Below are positions 34,046 to 41,951 of a stretch of DNA of 56,757 bases, in pieces. The DNA comes from JAAYYM01 sp964631375 (GTDB taxonomy: Bacteria; Bacillota; Clostridia; Lachnospirales; Lachnospiraceae). Both the position numbers and the translations under genes were made by a program. The notes beneath the pieces were generated by a model that saw nothing but the letters and a program-made list of their open reading frames with translations, made no database searches and had not been told where the DNA came from. Positions within the stretch are counted from its first letter, which is position 1. The number at the start of each line of letters is the position of its first letter. The stretch covers positions 1-56,757 of the forward strand of contig CAZVYQ010000015.1 of assembly GCA_964631375.1 (NCBI GenBank), read 5' to 3'.

Positions 34046-34214
34046 TATAGGTGGGGTCAAAAAATCTAAAGATTTTTTGACTGCCGTACGTTTGCAGGTG
34101 ATACAAGGTAGCCTGACATTTACAAGTAAATGTTAGGTTGCAAAGCATCTACTTGCAAATGCCGGGCGAGTACATGGACGTACTGTAATTGCACATGAGA
34201 AAGAGGTGACAAGT
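34046..34214 (+). other. Structured leader of the flhO-flhP transcript
   Basis: About 170 bases from the likely sigma-28 start to flhO. A perfect 12-bp inverted repeat (34056-34067 / 34070-34081, AGTC..AATCT type) leaves only a two-base loop. A second 12-bp stem (34112-34123 / 34126-34137) has one G-U pair. An outer 9-bp stem pairs TTTGCAGGT (34091-34099) with ACTTGCAAA (34151-34159), one G-U pair, and GTACG (34086-34090) can pair with CGTAC (34179-34183). The inner interior loop holds GGTAG and GCAAAGC. I do not recognise a known riboswitch family. Confidence 0.55.
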
Positions 34215-34988
34215 ATGGTAAAAGGTCTGTACACGGCCTATACAGGAATGATCAATGAACAGAACAGGATGGATATCCTGACGAATAATCTGGCCAATTC
34301 GGCGACTACCGGCTTCAAGAAGGAAGGGGCAACATCAGAGGCATTTTCTGACGTGCTTGCAGTAAAGATCAAGGATACTTCGGAGGCCAATATTCCCAAA
34401 GCATTAGGATATATGAATATGGGTGTTAAGATCGGTGAGAATTACACCGATTATTCGCAGGGCGCTTTTAGAAACACCAATAACACGTTTGATTTAGCAT
34501 TGGCAGGAGATGGGTTCTTTAATGTTGAATTCACGTCTAAGGGTGGAGAAACTAAGACCATGTATTCAAGAGATGGCAGTTTTACCTTGAATGCCACAGG
34601 ACAGCTTGTAAACAAAAACGGAGATTTTCTGCTGGATACACATGGTAATCATATTACACTGAATCCTTTGATCGAGACAACCATTGAACGAAACGGAGGA
34701 ATCTACCAGAATGGAGCTTTGGTAGCGACTATTCAGGTATCTAATTTTGAAGATTACAATTATCTTGAGAAGTACGGTGAGAATTATTTGCAGACGGTGG
34801 AGGGTGCAACCGAAATCGCATCAGATGCAACAGTCCGTTCAGGCTATTTGGAAGCATCCAATGTACAGGTAGTATCAGAGATGGTTGAAATGATCAATGT
34901 GACCAGAGCATATGAATCCAATCAGAAGATCGTACAGGCAATGGACAGCAGTCTGGAAGTAGCTGTGAACCAGGTCGGAAAGGTATAA
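34215..34988 (+). CDS. flhO: Flagellar hook-basal body protein FlhO (FlgF/FlgG family)
   Basis: A 257-residue flagellar rod protein. It begins MVKGLYTAYTGMINEQNRMD followed by ILTNNLANSATTGFKKEG, the conserved N-terminal motif of axial proteins. The centre has LALAGDGFFNVEF and the C-terminus SNVQVVSEMVEMINVTRAYESNQKIVQAMD. These N- and C-terminal helices form the coiled-coil of the rod. I chose ATG 34215 (AAAGAGGTGAC before it) over 34206. Transcribed from the sigma-28 promoter just upstream and immediately followed by flhP. Confidence 0.93.
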   Translation: MVKGLYTAYTGMINEQNRMDILTNNLANSATTGFKKEGATSEAFSDVLAVKIKDTSEANIPKALGYMNMGVKIGENYTDYSQGAFRNTNNTFDLALAGDGFFNVEFTSKGGETKTMYSRDGSFTLNATGQLVNKNGDFLLDTHGNHITLNPLIETTIERNGGIYQNGALVATIQVSNFEDYNYLEKYGENYLQTVEGATEIASDATVRSGYLEASNVQVVSEMVEMINVTRAYESNQKIVQAMDSSLEVAVNQVGKV

Positions 34989-35001
34989 TGAGGTGGTATA
35001 G

Positions 35002-35823
35002 ATGGTAAGAGCATTATGGTCGGCAGCAACAGGAATGATTGCACAACAGAATAATGTAGATACGATTGCAAACAATCTGGCAAATGTTAATACTACAGGA
35101 TATAAAACAGAAACCAATGAATTCAAGTCCTTGTTGTATCAGACGATTCAGACAAAAACCACGACCGCAAACGGAGATGCGAAGCCAATAGGTGCTCAAG
35201 TCGGACTGGGTGTCAGAAATGCAGCGATTACTTCACAATTTAAACAGGGCTCACTGCTTGCCTCAGAAAGCAAGACAGCACTTGCGATCAACGGAAAAGG
35301 TTTTTTTGCATTGCAAGGAGAGGACGGACAGGTTTATTACACCAGAAATGGTAACTTTCAGTGGTCTGTCGGAAATGGAAATGTAATGACATTGACCGAT
35401 TCCGAAGGACATCCGGTCAAGAGTACGACTGGTGCAAATATTGTACTTCCTGCAAATTATGCGGCAAATAAAGTGGAGATTGATGAGGCAGGTAGGATTA
35501 TGTATCCGAATGCACAGAATAATCTCGTACAGGTCGGGGCTTTGAAGGTAGGTCTTTATCAGTTTCAAAATCCTGCCGGATTAGATAAGACAGGTGACTC
35601 TATGTTTCATGTCACTGCAGCTTCAGGAGCAGCATTAAACGAGGAAACCAACGCTAACGTACAAAAGAGTGAGATTCGACAGGGCTATTTGGAGGGCTCC
35701 AATGTACAGGTGGCTGATGAGATGGTGAATTTGATCGTAGCACAGCGTGCTTATGAGATGAACTCAAAAGCAATACAGGCAGCCGATGAGATGATGGGTC
35801 AGGCAAACCAATTAAGAAGATAG
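35002..35823 (+). CDS. flhP: Flagellar hook-basal body protein FlhP (FlgG family)
   Basis: A 273-residue distal-rod type protein. N-terminus MVRALWSAATGMIAQQNNVD and IANNLANVNTTGYKTETNEF are the hallmark of FlgG-like proteins. LAINGKGFFALQG lies in the centre and EGSNVQVADEMVNLIVAQRAYEMNSKAIQAADEMM at the C-terminus. It sits 13 bp after flhO with a GAGGTGG site. Together they repeat the mbl-flhO-flhP order of Bacillus. The two proteins resemble one another over both ends. Confidence 0.94.
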   Translation: MVRALWSAATGMIAQQNNVDTIANNLANVNTTGYKTETNEFKSLLYQTIQTKTTTANGDAKPIGAQVGLGVRNAAITSQFKQGSLLASESKTALAINGKGFFALQGEDGQVYYTRNGNFQWSVGNGNVMTLTDSEGHPVKSTTGANIVLPANYAANKVEIDEAGRIMYPNAQNNLVQVGALKVGLYQFQNPAGLDKTGDSMFHVTAASGAALNEETNANVQKSEIRQGYLEGSNVQVADEMVNLIVAQRAYEMNSKAIQAADEMMGQANQLRR

Positions 35824-35846
35824 TAGTTGCCTAAGGAGGAAACCAT

Positions 35847-36191
35847 ATGTCCATGGATATCGGTACTTTATATAACCAATACATAACAGACACAACGCAA
35901 TCCAATGCAAAGACATCCTCTATCAACCAGACAGTCAACAAGGACATGAAAAATGCCAGTGATGAGGAGTTGATGGATGCTTGCAAGGAGTTTGAAGCAT
36001 ATTTTATCGAACAGGTTTTCAAAGGAATGCGAGATACGGTTATCCCGGCAGAGGAGAAAACCTCAATGACCATGAAGGATTACTTTGAAGACAATATGTA
36101 TCAGGAATATGCAAAGAACGCATCTGATCAAGGAGATTACGGAATTGCACAGATGTTGTTTGAACAAATGAAACGTAATTACGAATTATAG
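35847..36191 (+). CDS. Rod-binding protein (FlgJ N-terminal type)
   Basis: A 114-residue protein matching the FlgJ N-terminal rod-binding domain without the muramidase half that proteobacterial FlgJ carries. The core is DEELMDACKEFEAYFIEQVFKGMRDTV followed by DYFEDNMYQEYAKNASDQGDYGIAQMLFEQM. It helps cap or assemble the flagellar rod. A strong TAAGGAGG site precedes the ATG, 23 bp after flhP, so it is the third gene of the operon. A hairpin at 36197 follows its stop. A separate wall hydrolase must open the peptidoglycan for the rod. Confidence 0.88.
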   Translation: MSMDIGTLYNQYITDTTQSNAKTSSINQTVNKDMKNASDEELMDACKEFEAYFIEQVFKGMRDTVIPAEEKTSMTMKDYFEDNMYQEYAKNASDQGDYGIAQMLFEQMKRNYEL

Positions 36192-36196
36192 ACAAA

Positions 36197-36235
36197 AGAA
36201 ATGTTGTGGAGTCGTACTTGTCCCACAACATTTCT
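36197..36235 (+). terminator. 13-bp hairpin after the flagellar operon
   Basis: AGAAATGTTGTGG and CCACAACATTTCT pair perfectly around a 13-base loop, five bases after the rod-binding gene. No T-run follows on the plus strand, so termination may be weak and allow read-through into recD2. Confidence 0.55.
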
Positions 36236-36254
36236 GCGTATATGGAGCAAAACA

Positions 36255-38474
36255 ATGGAAGTCATATCCGGTTATGTAGAACACATTATTTACAGAAATA
36301 CCGACAACGGTTATACAGTCATGGAAGTGGCAGCAGATGGTGAAGAGATTACCTGTACAGGCTCGCTGCGTATGATTGATGAGGGAGAGTTTATCGAGGC
36401 AACCGGAGAATATGTCAGTCATCAGGTTTATGGAGAGCAGTTTGCCATCAGACAGTATGAGATCAAGGTGCCGGAGGACAAACAGTCGATCGAGCGGTAT
36501 CTTGGTTCTGGAGCCATTAAGGGATTGGGAGCTGCATTGGCAGGACGTATCGTGAAAAGGTTTGGAACAGATACTTTCAGGATCATTGAGGAGGAACCGG
36601 AGCGGCTTGCAGAAGTCAAGGGCATCAGCGAAAGAAAAGCAAGAGAAATTGCCATGCAGGCAATTGAAAAGCAGGACATCAGAAAAGCCATGTTGTTCCT
36701 GCAACAGTATGGGATATCTAATTCACTGGCAGTCAAGATCTATGACCGGTATGGTATGGATACCTATCGGATAATAGATGAAAATCCATATTTACTTGCA
36801 GAAGATATACAGGGTGTAGGATTTAAAACAGCTGACGAGATCGCTGCAAAGGTTGGAATTCATACAGATTCGGATTATCGGCTGCGAAGTGGAATTCTAT
36901 ATATATTGTTGCAGGCTTTGGGAGAGGGACATATTTATCTGCCAAAAGAGGAACTGCTTAGCAGAGCAGAAAGTGTTTTACAGATTCGACAAGAATATAT
37001 TGAAAATCAACTCATAAATTTAATGATGGATAAGAAAATCGTCTTGAAACAGCAGGAAGAACAGACAATAGTGTATGCAATGAGTTATTACTATCTGGAA
37101 CTGAACTGTGCAAGGATGCTACATGATCTGAATGTCACGTCATCAGAGCAGGAAGGTGATATCGACCTAAAGCTCTCACGTTTGGAGGAGAAATCAGATA
37201 TCATATTGGAAGGACTTCAGCGAGAAGCGGTGATCGGAGCCGTTCAAAACGGTGTATTCATTATAACAGGAGGCCCCGGAACAGGAAAAACAACGACCAT
37301 TAATATGATCATTCGCTACTTCGCCGCAGAAGGCTTGGACATTCTGTTGGCTGCACCTACCGGAAGGGCTGCCAAACGTATGACGGAGACAACAGGTTAT
37401 GAGGCGAGAACCATACACAGAATGCTGGAAGTGGGCGGGGGGACAGATGCAGAAGCTGCTACGGTTTTTGAACGGAATGAGAGTAACCCGCTAGAGGCAG
37501 ATGTGATTATCATTGATGAGATGTCGATGGTAGATATCACATTGCTTTCTGCACTGCTAAAAGCTGTTTCCATCGGCACCAGACTGGTCATGGTCGGAGA
37601 CATCGATCAATTGCCGTCAGTGGGACCGGGAGCTGTACTTCGAGATATCATTGACTCACAAGCCTTTCATGTTGTGATGCTGAAAAAGATCTTTCGACAG
37701 GCAAGCACAAGTGATATTGTCGTAAATGCACACAGAATTAATCAAGGCGAACATCCGATCATGAATAACAAAAGCCGTGATTTTTTCTTCCTGAAACGCG
37801 ATGATGCAAATGTTATTCTGAAGATCATTGTCACACTTTTACGTGAAAAATTGCCTAAATATGTGGATGCAACACCTTACGATATTCAGGTACTGACTCC
37901 TATGCGAAAAGGGCTTCTCGGTATTGAACGTCTGAATCCGATTTTGCAGGAATATCTGAATCCTCCCGATACGAAAAAGAGAGAGCGGGAATATGGAGAA
38001 GGTCTGTTTCGCGAGGGCGATAAGGTTATGCAGATCAGAAACAATTACCAGATTGAATGGGAGATTCAAAGCAAGTACGGGATTCCGGTCGATAAAGGAC
38101 AGGGAGTATTCAATGGTGATATGGGGATCATTACAGAGATCAACAGTTATGCAGAAACGCTGACTGTGGAGTACGATGAACACAGGTTGATCACCTATTC
38201 CTTCAAACAGCTTGACGAATTGGAGTTGGCATATGCGATTACCATACATAAGGCACAGGGAAGTGAATATCCGGCAGTAGTGATTCCACTGTTATCAGGT
38301 CCCAAGATGTTGCTGAATCGCAATTTGCTGTATACAGGTGTGACGAGAGCCAGAAAATGCGTGACATTGGTTGGCAGTGAAGAGGTCATCTACAGAATGA
38401 CAGAAAATGCAGAAGAACAGAAACGATATACGAGTCTTTCTGAACGAATCAGAGAATTTGATCATTCGATGTGA
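36255..38474 (+). CDS. recD2: RecD2-type ATP-dependent DNA helicase
   Basis: A 739-residue SF1B 5'-3' helicase of the RecD2 (YrrC) type, which works without RecBC. The N-terminal OB-like domain begins MEVISGYVEHIIYRNTDNGY. Tandem helix-hairpin-helix motifs follow (LGSGAIKGLGAALAGRIVKRFG and similar, about 80-200). Helicase motifs are GGPGTGKTTT (from residue 339), IIDEMSMVD, VMVGDIDQLPSVGPG and a final AYAITIHKAQGSEYPAVV. I chose ATG 36255 (GGAGCAAA upstream) because the conserved domain starts there; an upstream in-frame ATG at 36201 lies in the hairpin. Confidence 0.94.
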   Translation: MEVISGYVEHIIYRNTDNGYTVMEVAADGEEITCTGSLRMIDEGEFIEATGEYVSHQVYGEQFAIRQYEIKVPEDKQSIERYLGSGAIKGLGAALAGRIVKRFGTDTFRIIEEEPERLAEVKGISERKAREIAMQAIEKQDIRKAMLFLQQYGISNSLAVKIYDRYGMDTYRIIDENPYLLAEDIQGVGFKTADEIAAKVGIHTDSDYRLRSGILYILLQALGEGHIYLPKEELLSRAESVLQIRQEYIENQLINLMMDKKIVLKQQEEQTIVYAMSYYYLELNCARMLHDLNVTSSEQEGDIDLKLSRLEEKSDIILEGLQREAVIGAVQNGVFIITGGPGTGKTTTINMIIRYFAAEGLDILLAAPTGRAAKRMTETTGYEARTIHRMLEVGGGTDAEAATVFERNESNPLEADVIIIDEMSMVDITLLSALLKAVSIGTRLVMVGDIDQLPSVGPGAVLRDIIDSQAFHVVMLKKIFRQASTSDIVVNAHRINQGEHPIMNNKSRDFFFLKRDDANVILKIIVTLLREKLPKYVDATPYDIQVLTPMRKGLLGIERLNPILQEYLNPPDTKKREREYGEGLFREGDKVMQIRNNYQIEWEIQSKYGIPVDKGQGVFNGDMGIITEINSYAETLTVEYDEHRLITYSFKQLDELELAYAITIHKAQGSEYPAVVIPLLSGPKMLLNRNLLYTGVTRARKCVTLVGSEEVIYRMTENAEEQKRYTSLSERIREFDHSM

Positions 38475-38483
38475 GGAAGAAGT

Positions 38484-39191
38484 ATGCTGAAAAACATCCT
38501 TGAGATACTGTATCCGTCCAGATGTCCACTTTGTGGAGATATTGTTATGCCAAAGGGGCAGCTGGCCTGTCCAGAATGCAAACTTCATGCACCATATGTG
38601 ACAGAACCAAGATGCCAAAAGTGTGGGAAAGCTCTACGGAATACAGAGGATGAATATTGTTATGACTGTCGTACACATGGACATATATACGATAGAGGGT
38701 ATGCATTGTTTACTTATGATGATATGATCAGGCAGAGTATTTATCGATTTAAATATGAAAACAAACGTGAGTATGCCGCCTTTTATGCAGAACAGATCGT
38801 GCTCAGATTGAGCGAGCAGATCACAGCGTGGCATGCGGATGCTATCATCCCGATTCCTTTGCATCGATCCAGGGAACGGTTTCGTGGATTTAATCAATCA
38901 AAATTGATTGCAGATAAGGTGGGAAAGCAGTTGTCTATTCCTGTTTTATCGAAGATTGTAATCCGCGAAAAGAAAACAATTGCACAGAAAGAGTTAAATC
39001 ATACAGAACGGCAAAATAATTTGAAAAAGGCTTTTAAAATAAGCCAAAATGATGTAAAATTAGATACAGTCATATTGTTTGATGATATCTATACGACTGG
39101 AAGTACAATTGATGCGGTTGCTGCCTTACTGAAGAATACAGGAGTAAAGAAAGTATTCTTTATCACGCTGTCCATAGGACAGGGAAGGTAA
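38484..39191 (+). CDS. comFC: ComFC-type phosphoribosyltransferase-domain protein
   Basis: A 235-residue ComF family protein, linked to DNA uptake in competent Firmicutes. Two zinc-ribbon like pairs (CPLCGD...CPEC and CQKCGK...CYDC) occupy residues 12-60. The PRT domain shows ADAIIPIPLHRSRERFRGFNQS and the PRPP-binding VILFDDIYTTGSTI near residue 195. It lies 9 bp after recD2, and yvyF follows, reproducing the comFC-yvyF neighbourhood of Bacillus. No other competence gene is visible here. Confidence 0.93.
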   Translation: MLKNILEILYPSRCPLCGDIVMPKGQLACPECKLHAPYVTEPRCQKCGKALRNTEDEYCYDCRTHGHIYDRGYALFTYDDMIRQSIYRFKYENKREYAAFYAEQIVLRLSEQITAWHADAIIPIPLHRSRERFRGFNQSKLIADKVGKQLSIPVLSKIVIREKKTIAQKELNHTERQNNLKKAFKISQNDVKLDTVILFDDIYTTGSTIDAVAALLKNTGVKKVFFITLSIGQGR

Positions 39192-39223
39192 CAGGCGATC
39201 ATGATTGTAAGGAGGAACACAGG

Positions 39224-39640
39224 ATGAACGTAAGAAATTGTAAGAAATGCAACAGACTGTTCAATTATATTGCAGGACCACCAATATGTCCGGCCTGCAA
39301 AGAAGATCTTGAAAAGAAGTTTCAGGAAGTAAAAAAGTATATTCAGGATAATAAAACCGTTCCTTTGGTTAAGGTTGCAGAGGAATGCGAAGTGGAAGTT
39401 TCTCAGTTGAGACAATGGGTCAGAGAAGAGAGACTTGTATTTGCCGAGGGTTCCGGTATGGCTCTTGAATGTGAGGGCTGTGGAGCACCCATCGTGACAG
39501 GACGTTTTTGTGATAAATGTAAAGCAGCAACCATGAATGATTTGTTGGGTGCAGGCAGACAGCAGGCAGCACCACAGCAGCCACAACGCAAGAAGGATCT
39601 GACAGAAAATCCGCGTATGCGTTTCCTGGATCAAAAGTAG
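39224..39640 (+). CDS. yvyF: Flagellar-operon protein YvyF (TIGR03826-like)
   Basis: A 138-residue protein of the YvyF family found near flagellar genes. An N-terminal zinc ribbon (NCKKCNRLFNYIAGPPICPAC) precedes a helix-turn-helix-like VPLVKVAEECEVEVSQLRQWVREERL. A second metal-binding pair (CEGCGAPIVTGRFCDKC) follows. In Bacillus it lies between comFC and flgM. The role is unclear; a DNA- or RNA-binding regulator of flagella is plausible. flgM and flgK do not follow here; instead two unknown membrane protein genes do. GTAAGGAGG precedes the ATG. Confidence 0.87.
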   Translation: MNVRNCKKCNRLFNYIAGPPICPACKEDLEKKFQEVKKYIQDNKTVPLVKVAEECEVEVSQLRQWVREERLVFAEGSGMALECEGCGAPIVTGRFCDKCKAATMNDLLGAGRQQAAPQQPQRKKDLTENPRMRFLDQK

Positions 39641-39657
39641 GAGTAGTAGGTTTCGAT

Positions 39658-40056
39658 ATGTTAAATGAAGAGAGAATCCGATTAATGACAAAAATGGCTG
39701 CCTATGAAGAAAACGAAGGTAAGAAAACGATACCGATCAGTAATTATTTCAGAGGCGATTATATTAGTTTTCAAGTGGTAAAGGGTGCGTTGAGTGCAAC
39801 GGTAGCCTTTTGCCTTGTGATTGCAATGTATGTATATTATGATCTGGAGATTTTCTTAGAGGATATCTATAAAACAGATCTGGTATCTTTGCTTAAAACA
39901 GTAGCAACAGCTTATGCAGCGATTTTGATAGGATATATGCTGATCTCCTACATTGTCTATTCCTATCGTTACACAAAGGCAAAACAAAGTCTGCATCGTT
40001 ATTTTATGCAGTTACGTGAACTACAGGCCATGTATGAAAAAGAAGGCAAGCGATAA
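39658..40056 (+). CDS. Unknown two-span membrane protein
   Basis: A 132-residue protein beginning MLNEERIRLMTKMAAYEENE. It has an N-terminal soluble part of about 45 residues with SNYFRGDYISFQVVKGALS, then two transmembrane segments (about 46-63 and 79-100). A basic helical tail ends in Lys-Arg (SYRYTKAKQSLHRYFMQLREL). I do not recognise a family of known function, though the sequence looks conserved and well structured. It begins 17 bp after yvyF and lies 28 bp before another unknown membrane protein gene, all on one strand, leading into cdaA. Confidence 0.72.
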   Translation: MLNEERIRLMTKMAAYEENEGKKTIPISNYFRGDYISFQVVKGALSATVAFCLVIAMYVYYDLEIFLEDIYKTDLVSLLKTVATAYAAILIGYMLISYIVYSYRYTKAKQSLHRYFMQLRELQAMYEKEGKR

Positions 40057-40084
40057 GCCAACGTAGGTTGAAAGGATATTGAGA

Positions 40085-41032
40085 ATGACCACTTTACTTG
40101 AATTAAAAGAGCGAATGATTAGATTTTATGCAAGATATGAGGTATATATCCAGCCGGTGCTGAAGTTCTTTGCGGCACTGCTTGTTTTGATCATTATAAA
40201 TACAAATATTGGATTTATGAGCCGGCTGAAGAATCCTGCAATCGTGATCATTGTGGCGTTGATTTGCTCTTTTCTGCCAACGAATATTATCATTGTATTT
40301 GCAGCGGCATACGTCGTTTTACACATGTATGCATTATCAATCGAGTGTGCGATTGTTGTCTTGTTGATTTTTGTTTTGATGTTTGTTCTGTACTTCAGGT
40401 TCTCACCGAGAGATTCTGTAGCAGTTTTGCTGACACCGATTTGCTTTGCCCTGAAGATACCATATACGATGCCACTTGCAATGGGTTTTGTGGGAAGCCC
40501 TATGTCGGCAGTATCTGTAGCAAGTGGAACCATTGTGTATTACATTTTAAAGTATGTCAAAGACAATGCAACACAGCTAGGCAATATGGAATCAGACAGT
40601 GCTGTAACGAATTTTAAATATGTTGTAGACAGTATCATTGATAATAAGGCAATGTTTTTGATGTCCATAGCATTTGCAGCAACCATTATATTGGTCTATA
40701 TGATCAAGCGGTTATCGCTGGATCATTCCTGGAAGATTGCACTCGGAGTTGGTGCAATAGCTGATATTTTAATTATCTTTATAGGTGATTTGTCGTTGGA
40801 TATCAATGCAAATCTGGGAGCTACCATACTTGGAACGATAGTATCTGTCCTGATTATTATTGTCCTACAGTTCTTTGTGTTTAATGTGGACTATTCCAGA
40901 ACTGAGTATGTACAGTTCGAGGACGATGAATACTATTATTACGTGAAAGCGATTCCGAAGATATCAATGACGACTCAATCAGTGAAAGTAAAAAGAATTC
41001 ATTCACAATCAACACCAAAGAGATCTGAATAA
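40085..41032 (+). CDS. Unknown polytopic membrane protein upstream of cdaA
   Basis: A 315-residue protein with about eight to nine transmembrane segments and a cytoplasmic tail of about 55 residues. The tail holds an unusual acidic-aromatic stretch, YVQFEDDEYYYYVKAIPKI, followed by a basic end (VKVKRIHSQS). I do not recognise a transporter motif. The ATG at 40085 has GAAAGGA 8 bases upstream; a TTG at 40079 is possible. It lies 25 bp before cdaA, so it is probably co-transcribed with the c-di-AMP genes. A link to c-di-AMP or to the wall is inferred only from position. Confidence 0.75.
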   Translation: MTTLLELKERMIRFYARYEVYIQPVLKFFAALLVLIIINTNIGFMSRLKNPAIVIIVALICSFLPTNIIIVFAAAYVVLHMYALSIECAIVVLLIFVLMFVLYFRFSPRDSVAVLLTPICFALKIPYTMPLAMGFVGSPMSAVSVASGTIVYYILKYVKDNATQLGNMESDSAVTNFKYVVDSIIDNKAMFLMSIAFAATIILVYMIKRLSLDHSWKIALGVGAIADILIIFIGDLSLDINANLGATILGTIVSVLIIIVLQFFVFNVDYSRTEYVQFEDDEYYYYVKAIPKISMTTQSVKVKRIHSQSTPKRSE

Positions 41033-41057
41033 AATGAGAGTTATAGGATGTGGCTGA

Positions 41058-41951
41058 ATGGAACATTTTTTTGAACAAGTAGGTGTATTTTCAGATAAAT
41101 ATCTGTCATGGCTGACGATTCCGAAGGTCAACCCAACTGATGTAATAGAGATATGCATTATTTCTTTTCTTGTATATCACTTGTTGGTATGGATCAAGAA
41201 TACAAAAGCATGGGCTTTGCTCAAGGGAATTATCGTGATTCTTGCATTTGTACTGGTTGCAGCGATTTTTAATATGACGACGATTCTCTGGATCGTATCT
41301 AAGATTTTCAGTGTTGCTATTATGGCAGCAGTCATTGTATTTCAACCGGAACTTAGACGTGCATTGGAACAGTTAGGGAAGAGAAACATTTTCTCTGCCT
41401 TGTTTCCGTTCGATAACAACAGGGTTGCGGGAGAACTATTTAGCGACAGGACGATGCATGAAATTGTCAAGGCAAGTTATGAGATGGGTAAGGTCAAGAC
41501 AGGTGCCCTGATCGTAATAGAGCAGATGGATTCTCTTCTTGAATATGAGAGAACCGGGATTATGCTGGATTCCATCGTATCCAATCAGATATTAATCAAT
41601 ATTTTTGAGCATAACACACCATTACATGACGGAGCAGTGATTGTACGTGGTGATCGTATTGTTTCAGCAACCTGTTATCTCCCACTGTCGGACAATATGG
41701 AACTTAGCAAAGATCTTGGTACGAGACACAGAGCCGGGGTCGGGATTTCTGAATTGACAGACTCATTGACGATTATTGTCTCGGAAGAGACCGGAAGAGT
41801 TTCTGTAGCAATGGGAGGAGAATTGTATCGTAACATTGATGCGGATTTTCTACGAGAGAAGCTACAGTTAATCCAGCATAAGGTTTTGGAAGAGAAAAAA
41901 TTCAGACTGTGGAAAGGAAGGCCGAAGGATGAAAAAAAAGCTGACGAATAA
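41058..41951 (+). CDS. cdaA: Diadenylate cyclase CdaA
   Basis: A 297-residue c-di-AMP synthase. Three transmembrane segments lie in the first 100 residues (CIISFLVYHLLVWI; LLKGIIVILAFVLVAAIF; IVSKIFSVAIMAAVIVF). The DAC (DisA_N) domain follows with the DGA motif in HDGAVIVRGDRI and the RHR motif in GTRHRAGVGISE; both are required for condensing two ATP. c-di-AMP controls potassium and osmotic balance and wall homeostasis in Firmicutes. It overlaps cdaR by 23 bp, and glmM follows, the standard cdaA-cdaR-glmM operon. Confidence 0.97.
   Translation: MEHFFEQVGVFSDKYLSWLTIPKVNPTDVIEICIISFLVYHLLVWIKNTKAWALLKGIIVILAFVLVAAIFNMTTILWIVSKIFSVAIMAAVIVFQPELRRALEQLGKRNIFSALFPFDNNRVAGELFSDRTMHEIVKASYEMGKVKTGALIVIEQMDSLLEYERTGIMLDSIVSNQILINIFEHNTPLHDGAVIVRGDRIVSATCYLPLSDNMELSKDLGTRHRAGVGISELTDSLTIIVSEETGRVSVAMGGELYRNIDADFLREKLQLIQHKVLEEKKFRLWKGRPKDEKKADE

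Noticed and set aside
34086..34183. c-di-GMP class I (GEMM) riboswitch upstream of flhO
   Set aside because: GCAAAGC and the flagellar context recall GEMM, but the pairing I can draw is one nested hairpin rather than the two side-by-side helices with a tetraloop receptor; I report it as an unassigned structured leader.
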